A DNA stretch of 6,172 nucleotides from Candidatus Aminicenantota bacterium (GCA_027070475.1 JALXDT010000144.1:1-6172); one strand, 5' to 3'. Numbered from the stretch's first letter, positions 1 through 6,106 are shown. Numbers and translations: made by a program. Notes: generated by a model from the sequence alone, not told the origin.

Positions 1-845
1 GTTTGAGCTTTTTTGATGGGAATAATTGGAATAACATAAAAATTGAAAATAATATTAAATATGGATATGACAATAGCAGCTCTTACAATAGGGTAAAAAG
101 AGTAAATCTTTCATTATCATATAAAAAAAATGACTTATATTTTAAATTGTCCTCGGTTTTTTCAAAAATAACCGATTTCTGGAATAGAATGGATACACTT
201 TCGGATTTTGTGGAAAGTAATGGAATTTTTATTAAAGAGAGTAATTGTGAAAAAATTTATATAGGGGCTCCTTTGGAAAATAAGAAGAATATCCTATTTT
301 CGCCTTACAGAGAATTTTTCGGAATAAATCTTAATATTTCAAAACATTCAGAAAAATTAAATTATCTTTTCGGTGTTTCATATATGAAAACAACCGGAAA
401 TTATGATAATCAATACTATTCAATTTTGGACAGTTTTAGTTCGGATTCAATTCTCTTTCTATCTCCAAATATGCAAAAACCTCTTTTAAATGGATTTGAT
501 TTAAGCTTTGGTAATGGTATTAAAGTGTATTCGCATATCAAATATAATTTCTCAAAAAGACTGAAAATAGAGCTTCTCTTTATTCATTTCCCTCCCATAA
601 ACTATTTCTCCTACGCCACTTCAGGATCTGCCATAGGGTTAATACCTGACAAAAGAGAAAAAACATCCTCCTTCAACTATATTTCAGCAGGAGGAAACTA
701 TTCATTCGGTAAAATAACCCTTTCCCTGTTTATTAAAAATGCCTTAAACTCATCTCCCCCCTTAATGCTTAGTGTATGGGACAATGGTACATTAAAAACA
801 GCTATTGGAATCCAAAGTTTTATAGGTATTTTTTATAGATTTTAG
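1..845 (+). CDS. C-terminal part of a probable TonB-dependent outer-membrane receptor (5' end outside window)
   Basis: The frame is open from the left edge and about 280 residues are visible. A TTG codon at position 3 is formally a start, but it has no room for a ribosome binding site and no signal peptide follows, so the gene very likely begins outside the window. The protein is rich in Asn, Ser, Tyr, Phe and Lys. It shows repeated short amphipathic stretches that read as transmembrane beta strands separated by polar loops. Near the end, the segment LFIKNALN resembles the penultimate strand of TonB-dependent receptors, and the protein ends in FYRF, the terminal aromatic signature recognised by the BAM assembly machinery. 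No plug domain or TonB box is visible; both would lie upstream. The substrate cannot be told. The region is visibly more A+T-rich than the sdh genes that follow. The beta-barrel call is fairly safe; the TonB-receptor call is less so, and another large porin-like barrel is possible. Confidence 0.6.
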   Translation, partial: LSFFDGNNWNNIKIENNIKYGYDNSSSYNRVKRVNLSLSYKKNDLYFKLSSVFSKITDFWNRMDTLSDFVESNGIFIKESNCEKIYIGAPLENKKNILFSPYREFFGINLNISKHSEKLNYLFGVSYMKTTGNYDNQYYSILDSFSSDSILFLSPNMQKPLLNGFDLSFGNGIKVYSHIKYNFSKRLKIELLFIHFPPINYFSYATSGSAIGLIPDKREKTSSFNYISAGGNYSFGKITLSLFIKNALNSSPPLMLSVWDNGTLKTAIGIQSFIGIFYRF

Positions 846-880
846 AATTTAATTTTTCTTAATCTATTGCAAAATTTTTT
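835..880 (+). terminator. weak candidate terminator after the receptor gene
   Basis: ATAGATT (835-841) pairs with AATCTAT (861-867), and inside it AGAA (844-847) pairs with TTCT (856-859), giving an imperfect hairpin across the stop codon. A T-run follows at 875-880. The stem is almost all A/T and the T-run is eight bases away, so this may not terminate efficiently and read-through into sdhC is possible. It also overlaps the candidate sdh promoter. Confidence 0.25.
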
Positions 881-894
881 CATAGTAGTAAAAT
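867..894 (+). promoter_or_regulatory. candidate sigma-70 promoter for sdhCDAB
   Basis: TTGCAA (867-872) as a -35 element and TAAAAT (889-894) as a -10 element are separated by 16 bases. Transcription would start near 901, leaving a short leader that contains the AGGAGGT Shine-Dalgarno at 909-915. The match to consensus is fair, but A+T-rich DNA produces such matches by chance. The position just ahead of the operon is the main support. Confidence 0.4.
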
Positions 895-919
895 AAGGTA
901 TCTTTTTCAGGAGGTAAAT

Positions 920-1306
920 ATGAGATATAAAAGTGGCTATGATTTTTCCTACAAACTCTCTGTGGGACATGTAGCCTGGATACTTCACAGATTATCAGGC
1001 TTAGCGCTTGTTTTTTATTTAGGGCTTCATATCTGGGTAATAAGCCATCTTAATGCTGGTCCCGAATCTTTTAACAAAGTTATGAACTTTCTAAATTCTC
1101 CCCTCTTTAAAGTCCTTGAAATAGGACTTTGGGGAGTTATACTTTATCATGTTTTAAATGGGATCAGACTTCTTTTAATTGACTTTGCAGGAGGAGCGAG
1201 GTACCACAAACAGCTCTTCTGGGTTGCTTTCCTATTAGTATTAATACTTACAGTATTAGGAGCAATTCCATTCCTTCATCATTTACACATATTGGGAGGT
1301 AAATAA
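920..1306 (+). CDS. sdhC: Succinate dehydrogenase cytochrome b subunit (membrane anchor SdhC)
   Basis: This 128-residue membrane protein is one of two anchors holding complex II in the cytoplasmic membrane. It carries heme b and helps form the quinone site. Three hydrophobic helices lie at about 20-43, 65-88 and 97-120. HRLSG at 23-27 is the family signature; R24 aligns with the quinone-site arginine R31 of E. coli SdhC, while the serine at the E. coli S27 position is W20 here. H77 in LYHVLNGIR aligns with the heme ligand H84 of E. coli. A further histidine, H37 in helix 1, could bind a second heme, as in two-heme anchors. The ATG at 920 is well placed behind AGGAGGT (909-915). The stop codon overlaps the start of the next gene by one base (TAATG), so the two anchors are probably translated in a coupled way. 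The protein is clearly related to its neighbour SdhD. Confidence 0.93.
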   Translation: MRYKSGYDFSYKLSVGHVAWILHRLSGLALVFYLGLHIWVISHLNAGPESFNKVMNFLNSPLFKVLEIGLWGVILYHVLNGIRLLLIDFAGGARYHKQLFWVAFLLVLILTVLGAIPFLHHLHILGGK

Positions 1307-1665
1307 TGAAGAAGACATTCAGAAGAAGTGGAAATTCAGGAGCATTGGCTTGGTTTTTTCACAGATTGACTGCAATCTATCTTGCGGTGGTTCTTCTCAT
1401 TCACTTTGCTGTAATGCATTTTATTGGTGATGGAACATTGACTTATGATAAGGTTGCTGCAAGGCTTGTTTCACCCGGCTGGAAAATTCTGGACATTCTC
1501 TTTCTTTACACAGGACTTTATCACGGCCTCTACGGGCTGTGGAATCTTTTAGAGGACTATATCCATAATGCATTCTGGAGAGCTTTTATCTATTTCATAT
1601 TAGCTTTCGGTGGATTTGCCCTTGTAACACTTGGAACAATTACAATAGTTAATTTTAGAGGATAG
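1306..1665 (+). CDS. sdhD: Succinate dehydrogenase hydrophobic membrane anchor subunit (SdhD)
   Basis: This second anchor of complex II has 119 residues and three predicted membrane helices at about 15-38, 61-83 and 91-116. H73 in LYHGLYGLWN matches the heme b ligand H71 of E. coli SdhD, and Y85 in EDY matches the quinone-binding Y83, with the same 12-residue spacing. HR at 19-20 and H33 in helix 1 repeat the pattern of SdhC exactly, four residues earlier, so the two subunits appear to be paralogues. H33 together with SdhC H37 could bind a second heme; this is inference from the two-heme families. The ATG overlaps the sdhC stop, and GGGAGGT at 1294-1300 is the ribosome binding site. The short basic N-terminus (KKTFRR) suggests a cytoplasmic start. 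The next gene follows after 10 bases, its ribosome binding site overlapping this stop codon. Confidence 0.92.
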   Translation: MKKTFRRSGNSGALAWFFHRLTAIYLAVVLLIHFAVMHFIGDGTLTYDKVAARLVSPGWKILDILFLYTGLYHGLYGLWNLLEDYIHNAFWRAFIYFILAFGGFALVTLGTITIVNFRG

Positions 1666-1675
1666 GAGGAAAAAA

Positions 1676-3406
1676 ATGGAATTAGAAAAAACTTATCATA
1701 AATACGATGTTATAATAGTTGGAGCCGGTTTGGCAGGAGAGAGAGCTGCACTTGCCGCTGCATCATCCAACCTGAAAACAGCTGTTATTACGAAGGTTTA
1801 TCCCACAAGATCACATTCTGGTGGAGCTCAGGGAGGAATTTCAGCAGCAATAGGAAATGTTGATCCTGAAGATAGTCTTGAAGCCCATATGTGGGATACA
1901 GTCAAAGGAAGTGATTTCCTTGGCGATCAGGATGCGATAGAACTTTTTGTTGAGGAAGCAATAAAGACCATTTATGAATATGAACATATGGGTGTACCAT
2001 TTTCAAGATTACCCAATGGTAAGATTGCTCAGAGACCATTCGGTGGACACACATATAGAAGGGCCTGTTATTCTGCTGATAAAACAGGCCATGTTCTTTT
2101 ACATACCTTGTATGAGCAGTGTGTAAAGCATCAGGTAAGTTTTTACAATGAATTTTTGGTTTTAAGCCTGATGTTAACCGATGGTCAGGCTTCAGGAATT
2201 GTCGCCTGGGACCTTAGAAACGGAGGCTTGCATATTTTCAGAACAAAAGCGGTTCTCTTTGCTACAGGTGGCTATGGAAGAGCATATAAAATTACTTCCA
2301 ATGCTCTTTCAAATACAGGAGACGGACTTGCAACAGTTCTTGAAGCAGGACTTCCCGTTGAAGATCTTGAATTTGTCCAATTTCACCCAACCGGTTATTA
2401 CAGACAGGGAATCCTTGTTACAGAGGGAGCAAGAGGTGAAGGTGGACATCTTTTAAATGGCGAAGGTGACAGATTTATGAAAAAATATGCTCCTGAAAGG
2501 ATGGAACTTGGACCAAGAGATCTTGTTGCAAGATCAATCTGGACTGAAATACTTGAAGGAAGAGGAATAGATGGGAAAGACTATGTCTACCTTGATTTAA
2601 CTCACCTTGGTGCAGAGAAAATAATGGAAAGATTACCTCAGATCAGAGACCTTGCTATCTCTTTTGTTGGTGTTGACCCGATAAAAGATCCTATCCCAAT
2701 TCAACCTACGGCTCACTACTCTATGGGTGGAATCCCGACAAACAAAAGAGGAGAGGTAATAAAGGATGCTCAAAATACGGTTGTTCCCGGTTTTTATGCT
2801 GCCGGTGAAGCTGCCTGTGTTTCAATCCACGGAGCAAACAGACTGGGAACAAACTCTCTGCAAGAGGCTTCAACATTTGGAAGAATCGCAGGAAACAATA
2901 TGACTGAGTATGCAAGAAAGGCTGACTTTTTACCTGTCGATGAAAAAGCTATTAAAAGAGCTGAGGATAAAGTAAGAAGACTTTTAGAGAATGACGGAAA
3001 AACTCATCATTATGATTATAAGAAAGAACTTCAACAGACAATGTATGATAAGGTCTGGATTTTCAGAAATGAAAAAGATTTAAAAGAGGCAGCTTCTATA
3101 GTCAAAGGTCTGGAAGAGGATTTTATGAAGAATGTAAAAATAGATGATAAAGGAATGCTCTTCAATCTTGATCTTCAGGAGGCCCTTGAAGTTCACAATC
3201 TTTTAACTTTTTCTCAGATAATTATCGCAGGAGCAATTAACAGAAAAGAGAGCAGAGGAGCCCATTATAGAACAGATTATCCCAAAAGAGATGATAAAAA
3301 CTGGACAAAACACACATTGGCATGGAGAGCAGAGGATGGAAGTATTAAATTTGATTATAAGCCGGTTGTGATTACAAAGTATCAACCGACAGAAAGGAAA
3401 TATTAA
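1676..3406 (+). CDS. sdhA: Succinate dehydrogenase flavoprotein subunit (SdhA)
   Basis: This is the catalytic subunit of complex II (576 residues, near the usual length). It oxidises succinate to fumarate on the cytoplasmic face and passes electrons through FAD to SdhB. The N-terminal Rossmann motif GAGLAGERAA lies at 17-26, and H47 in RSHSGGAQGG is the histidine that binds FAD covalently. Active-site residues align with those of E. coli FrdA: H237 in QFHPTG, E250 in TEGARGEGG, R281 in LGPRD (proton-transfer arginine), H347 in PTAHYSMGG and R389 in HGANRLGTNS. The C-terminal ESRGAHYRTDYP (525-536) and the ending YQPTERKY are typical. Residues 122-139 (FGGHT to TGH) form a loop several residues shorter than in E. 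coli SdhA, as I recall for archaeal-type enzymes. SdhA and FrdA are hard to separate by sequence, and the enzyme may also reduce fumarate. AGGAGG at 1664-1669 sets the start. Confidence 0.96.
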   Translation: MELEKTYHKYDVIIVGAGLAGERAALAAASSNLKTAVITKVYPTRSHSGGAQGGISAAIGNVDPEDSLEAHMWDTVKGSDFLGDQDAIELFVEEAIKTIYEYEHMGVPFSRLPNGKIAQRPFGGHTYRRACYSADKTGHVLLHTLYEQCVKHQVSFYNEFLVLSLMLTDGQASGIVAWDLRNGGLHIFRTKAVLFATGGYGRAYKITSNALSNTGDGLATVLEAGLPVEDLEFVQFHPTGYYRQGILVTEGARGEGGHLLNGEGDRFMKKYAPERMELGPRDLVARSIWTEILEGRGIDGKDYVYLDLTHLGAEKIMERLPQIRDLAISFVGVDPIKDPIPIQPTAHYSMGGIPTNKRGEVIKDAQNTVVPGFYAAGEAACVSIHGANRLGTNSLQEASTFGRIAGNNMTEYARKADFLPVDEKAIKRAEDKVRRLLENDGKTHHYDYKKELQQTMYDKVWIFRNEKDLKEAASIVKGLEEDFMKNVKIDDKGMLFNLDLQEALEVHNLLTFSQIIIAGAINRKESRGAHYRTDYPKRDDKNWTKHTLAWRAEDGSIKFDYKPVVITKYQPTERKY

Positions 3407-3417
3407 GGAGGCGTAAA

Positions 3418-4119
3418 ATGAAGAAGACTCTTGAAATATTCAGATATAACCCAGAAAAGGATGAAAAACCATATTTCAAAACCTATGAGGTTGAAGTTTA
3501 CGAGGGAATGACCCTCCTTGATGCTCTTAACCATATAAGATGGGAACAGGATGGAACTCTTACCTATCGTAGATCATGCAGAAGTGCTATTTGCGGTTCC
3601 TGTGCAATGAAGATAAATGGGAAAACCTATCTTGCCTGCAAAACTCAGATGATGGATATAAAGTCAGATCATGTAAAGGTAGAACCTCTTCCCGGTTATG
3701 AGGTAATAAAAGATTTAGTTGTTGATATGGATAATTTCTTTGATAAATTAAAGAGAGTTAAACCATATCATATAACGCATACTCCTCCTCCTGAAAAGGA
3801 AAGATTACAGTCTCCCGAAGATTTTCACTATATAAATGAAGCTGCCGACTGTATTCTCTGCGGTGCATGTGTATCAGCATGCCCCTCTGCATGGGCTGAT
3901 AAAGAGTATCTTGGCCCTGCTGCTCTTTTAAAAGCTTACAAATTCTGTGCTGATACAAGAGATGAGGGAGCAGATGAAAGATTGGCAATAGTTAATGATA
4001 GAAATGGAGTCTGGAGATGTCACTATACGGCAAATTGTATGGATGCCTGTCCAAAAGATATCAAAATAACAGATTTTATTGCCAGACTCAGAAATATGCT
4101 TGTGCAGGATAAACTATAA
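3418..4119 (+). CDS. sdhB: Succinate dehydrogenase iron-sulfur subunit (SdhB)
   Basis: This subunit has 233 residues and carries electrons from the flavin of SdhA to the quinone site through three iron-sulfur clusters. The N-terminal plant-type ferredoxin domain binds the 2Fe-2S cluster through C54, C59, C62 and C74 (CRSAICGSC, then LAC). The C-terminal bacterial ferredoxin domain binds the 4Fe-4S cluster through C145, C148, C151 and C211, and the 3Fe-4S cluster through C155, C201 and C207. All cysteines expected for a standard complex II are present, with the usual spacing, so the protein should be fully functional. The length is close to E. coli SdhB (238). AAGGAGG at 3405-3411 overlaps the sdhA stop codon and fixes the ATG at 3418. 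It is the last gene of the operon; a strong terminator hairpin begins 12 bases after its stop. No assembly factor gene lies in the window. Confidence 0.96.
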   Translation: MKKTLEIFRYNPEKDEKPYFKTYEVEVYEGMTLLDALNHIRWEQDGTLTYRRSCRSAICGSCAMKINGKTYLACKTQMMDIKSDHVKVEPLPGYEVIKDLVVDMDNFFDKLKRVKPYHITHTPPPEKERLQSPEDFHYINEAADCILCGACVSACPSAWADKEYLGPAALLKAYKFCADTRDEGADERLAIVNDRNGVWRCHYTANCMDACPKDIKITDFIARLRNMLVQDKL

Positions 4120-4131
4120 GATCTAAAATAC

Positions 4132-4162
4132 AAGGGGAAGGTGCCATTACCTTCCCCTTTTT
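4132..4162. terminator. strong hairpin terminator shared by convergent sdhB and the ABC ATPase gene
   Basis: AAGGGGAAGGT (4132-4142) and ACCTTCCCCTT (4149-4159) form a perfect 11-base-pair stem with a 6-base loop. On the plus strand the stem runs into TTTTT (4158-4162), a classic intrinsic terminator for sdhCDAB. On the minus strand the hairpin begins immediately after the ATPase stop codon, but the tract beyond it is only moderately T-rich (GTATTTT). It probably works better for the sdh side. Confidence 0.9.
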
Positions 4163-4946
4163 ATTCATATACAAAGAATAATCTCTTCCCTTCTTTTAAA
4201 ACCTGATATTTTATGTTAAATATTTCAGAAAAAATTTCACTGTTTTTTTCTAAAAGGTTTTTCCCTTGATAAACAATTTTTCCTTCCTTTAAGCCTATTA
4301 TCTCATCAGAAAGAGATGTTATTAACTCCAGAGAATGGGATGTGAAAATAAGAGTCTTGTTCTCCTTTCTTAATAAATTTAAAATTTCTTCAATCTCCTT
4401 TTTATTAGCAGGATCAAGAAATGAATCAGGCTCATCAAGAAGAAAAATTTCAGGGGAAACAACGAAAAGAGATGCTAACAGAACCTTTCTTCTCTCCCCT
4501 CCGCTTAATTTATTAAATGGTCTTTCTTTTATACTATAAAGATCAAATTTTTTAACTATCTCATCAACCAATTCAAAATCTTTTTTGTTAAATTCCTTAA
4601 AGAATCCGCTCAGGTATGAATACCGAGAAAGGAGAAGAAAATAATAAACTGAGATTTCAGAAGCAAGAGGATTTTCCTGCGGAAGATATCCTATCTTTTG
4701 AGCAATATCTCTTTTCTTCCACCTCTCAATCTCAATATTATTTAATTTGATACTTCCTTTATATGGTTTTAATATTCCAGCTAACAATTTTACCAGAGTG
4801 CTTTTCCCTGAACCATTGGGGCCGAAAATTCCATAGACCCTGGATTGAAAAATACCTAAATTTACCTCCTCTAAAACATAATCTCCCTTTTCATAGGAGA
4901 AAAAAAGCTCCTCTGTTTCTAATATTTTAACCCTTTTACTTTCCAA
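4161..4946 (-). CDS. ABC transporter ATP-binding protein, iron-siderophore/cobalamin (FecE/BtuD) type
   Basis: This 261-residue nucleotide-binding subunit would hydrolyse ATP to drive import through a membrane permease. All motifs are intact: Walker A GPNGSGKST (42-50), Q-loop Q90 in GYLPQEN, signature LSGGE (147-151), Walker B EIFLLDEP (166-173, catalytic E172), D-loop FLDP and switch histidine H204 in TSH. The segment around 98-145 and the tail LLEKNSEIFSEIFNIKYQVL resemble FecE/FepC/BtuD proteins, which serve siderophores, heme or vitamin B12; the exact substrate cannot be told. The start is a TTG inside the last codons of argF (11-base overlap). No Shine-Dalgarno is visible and an in-frame stop lies shortly upstream, so translation probably depends on ribosomes finishing argF. 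The protein has no internal methionine. No permease or binding-protein gene is adjacent, so partners must be elsewhere. Confidence 0.88.
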   Translation of the reverse strand: MESKRVKILETEELFFSYEKGDYVLEEVNLGIFQSRVYGIFGPNGSGKSTLVKLLAGILKPYKGSIKLNNIEIERWKKRDIAQKIGYLPQENPLASEISVYYFLLLSRYSYLSGFFKEFNKKDFELVDEIVKKFDLYSIKERPFNKLSGGERRKVLLASLFVVSPEIFLLDEPDSFLDPANKKEIEEILNLLRKENKTLIFTSHSLELITSLSDEIIGLKEGKIVYQGKNLLEKNSEIFSEIFNIKYQVLKEGKRLFFVYE

Positions 4947-5916
4947 GGGTAGCGACCATAACAGCCTTTATAGTATGCACTCTGTTTTCTGCTTCATCAA
5001 AAACTCTTGAATGTTTGCCTTCAAAAACCGATTCTTCAACCTCACAGATTTCAGGATATTTTTTTGAAAGCTCTGTTTCATTATTGTGGAAGGAGGGTAA
5101 GCAGTGAAGAAATATTACTTTATCATTTTCAGTCATTTCAATCAGTTTTTCCGTAACCTTATATGGCTTTAAAAGTGAAATTCTTTCTGCAATCTTATCC
5201 TCTTCTCCCATTGATGCCCATACATCAGTGTAAATAACATCAGCCCCTTTAACACCTTTATTTATATCGGATGTGATTGTTATCTTTCCTCCACTCTCCT
5301 TTGCAAACTCTTCACTTTCTTTTACAAGGGATTTTTCAGGAAAGAGCTTTTCAGGAGAAACTATTCTAAAGTCCATTCCCATTTTTGAAGCTCCTATCAT
5401 AAGGGAATTTGCCATATTGTTTCTTCCGTCCCCAACATATGCAAACTTAATTCCTTTAAGATAGCCTCTCTCCTCAAGAATTGTCATAAAGTCAGCAAGA
5501 ACCTGAGTGGGATGATATTTATCCGTAAGACCATTCCAGACAGGAACACCTGCATATTTTGCCAGTGTTTCCACTGTTTCATGTTTAAACCCTCTGAATT
5601 CAATACCATCAAACATTCTCCCTAAAACCCTTGCTGTATCCTTAACAGTCTCTTTTTTACCCAATTGGATATCATTTTTCCCTAAATACTCTGGATGGGC
5701 TCCCTCATCAACTGCTGCTACAACAAAAGCTGCTCTTGTTCTCGTTGATGGTTTTTCAAAAATAAGGGCTATATTTTTCCCTTCAAGATTCTTTGAACGT
5801 ATCCCCGCATATTTATCGGCTTTTAATTTAATTGATAAGTCCAGAAGGAATCTTATCTCTTTAGCAGTAAAATCCTTTAATGTTAAAAAACTTCTCCCTT
5901 TTAAATTATATGCCAT
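4936..5916 (-). CDS. argF: Ornithine carbamoyltransferase
   Basis: This 326-residue cytoplasmic enzyme makes citrulline from ornithine and carbamoyl phosphate. Numbered from the ATG at 5916, it shows the carbamoyl-phosphate motif STRTR (57-61), HPTQ (135-138), GDGRNN (162-167), the ornithine-site DVWASMG (231-237) and HCLP (271-274) with the catalytic cysteine. The stretch IQLGKKETVKDTARVLGRM and the overall length match the long ArgI/ArcB-like group, so a catabolic role (arcB, arginine deiminase pathway) cannot be excluded. No other arginine gene is in view; argF is used as the general symbol. An in-frame TTG at 5934 would add six residues, but it sits directly before the AGGAGG ribosome binding site (5923-5928), which is six bases from the ATG, so the ATG is the real start. 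The gene is first in a two-gene operon with the ABC ATPase and is transcribed away from the hrcA-like gene. Confidence 0.95.
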   Translation of the reverse strand: MAYNLKGRSFLTLKDFTAKEIRFLLDLSIKLKADKYAGIRSKNLEGKNIALIFEKPSTRTRAAFVVAAVDEGAHPEYLGKNDIQLGKKETVKDTARVLGRMFDGIEFRGFKHETVETLAKYAGVPVWNGLTDKYHPTQVLADFMTILEERGYLKGIKFAYVGDGRNNMANSLMIGASKMGMDFRIVSPEKLFPEKSLVKESEEFAKESGGKITITSDINKGVKGADVIYTDVWASMGEEDKIAERISLLKPYKVTEKLIEMTENDKVIFLHCLPSFHNNETELSKKYPEICEVEESVFEGKHSRVFDEAENRVHTIKAVMVATLGK

Positions 5917-5922
5917 TTTTAT

Positions 5923-5928
5923 CCTCCT
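5923..5928 (-). promoter_or_regulatory. ribosome binding site deciding the argF start
   Basis: AGGAGG on the minus strand lies six bases upstream of the ATG at 5916. It excludes the longer reading from the TTG at 5934, which would place this site inside the coding region. Confidence 0.9.
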
Positions 5929-5945
5929 CAACAAATTTGTGCAAT

Positions 5946-5954
5946 ATTATAACA
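5946..5954 (-). promoter_or_regulatory. extended -10 promoter of the argF operon
   Basis: On the minus strand the sequence reads TGTTATAAT, a perfect TATAAT with the TG of an extended -10 element. Transcription would begin near 5939, leaving a leader of about 22 bases that carries the AGGAGG site. No convincing -35 hexamer is found at 16-18 bases; that position is occupied by a palindrome instead, which fits either an extended -10 promoter needing no -35 or a regulated promoter. Confidence 0.65.
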
Positions 5955-5967
5955 TCAAAACAAAAAA

Positions 5968-5985
5968 CCAGAAAATATGTTCTGG
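5968..5985. promoter_or_regulatory. palindromic candidate operator CCAGAA-N6-TTCTGG at the argF promoter
   Basis: CCAGAA (5968-5973) and TTCTGG (5980-5985) form a perfect inverted repeat with a 6-base spacer. It is centred about 37 bases upstream of the predicted argF transcription start. The 18-base size and two-fold symmetry suit a dimeric helix-turn-helix regulator. It does not resemble the known arginine box (TGAAT...ATTCA type). A matching half-site, ACCAGAAAA, recurs at 6029-6037. Which protein binds, if any, is unknown. Confidence 0.4.
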
Positions 5986-6068
5986 GAAATGTTATTAATT
6001 TTTTTTAAAATTTAATTTAAAAATAAAGACCAGAAAAACATTTAACTATAAGCTTATCAGCAAAGGAA

Positions 6069-6097
6069 TTGACAAAAACAACGGAATTTGCTATTTT
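6069..6097 (+). promoter_or_regulatory. near-consensus sigma-70 promoter for the hrcA-like gene
   Basis: TTGACA (6069-6074), a perfect -35 element, is followed after exactly 17 bases by TATTTT (6092-6097). A start of transcription near 6104 would fall only two or three bases before the ATG at 6107, implying a leaderless message. No CIRCE inverted repeat (TTAGCACTC-N9-GAGTGCTAA) is visible around it. Confidence 0.65.
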
Positions 6098-6106
6098 TAA
6101 AGTGAA

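Noticed and set aside
3..5. TTG at position 3 as the true start of the receptor gene
   Set aside because: Only two bases precede it, no signal peptide follows, and the barrel is too short for a full receptor; the gene is cut by the window edge.
2181..2456. Second plus-strand frame inside sdhA, 91 residues
   Set aside because: It is fully nested in sdhA with no domain recognised; the overlapping sdhA frame carries the active-site motifs.
2721..3385. Antisense open frames of about 60 residues opposite sdhA
   Set aside because: They lie wholly inside a strongly conserved gene, have unlikely Cys/His/Leu-rich compositions and no recognisable domain; they mirror sdhA codon usage.
1676..3406. Calling the flavoprotein FrdA (fumarate reductase) instead of SdhA
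   Set aside because: The active-site residues are shared by both; the two-subunit anchor and the sdhCDAB gene order favour the sdh name, although the direction in the cell is not determined by sequence.
4342..5464. Plus-strand frames of about 65 residues opposite the ABC ATPase and argF
   Set aside because: They are rich in Ser, Phe and Leu as expected for the complement of Lys/Glu-rich coding sequence and have no support of their own.
5917..5934. Longer argF start at TTG 5934
   Set aside because: It would make the AGGAGG ribosome binding site part of the coding region and add six residues (LRRIK-type) before the natural MAYNLKGRSFL start.
5917..6106. Known arginine box (ArgR/AhrC) or CIRCE operator in the divergent region
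   Set aside because: Neither TGAAT...ATTCA-type sites nor TTAGCACTC/GAGTGCTAA could be found by reading both strands.
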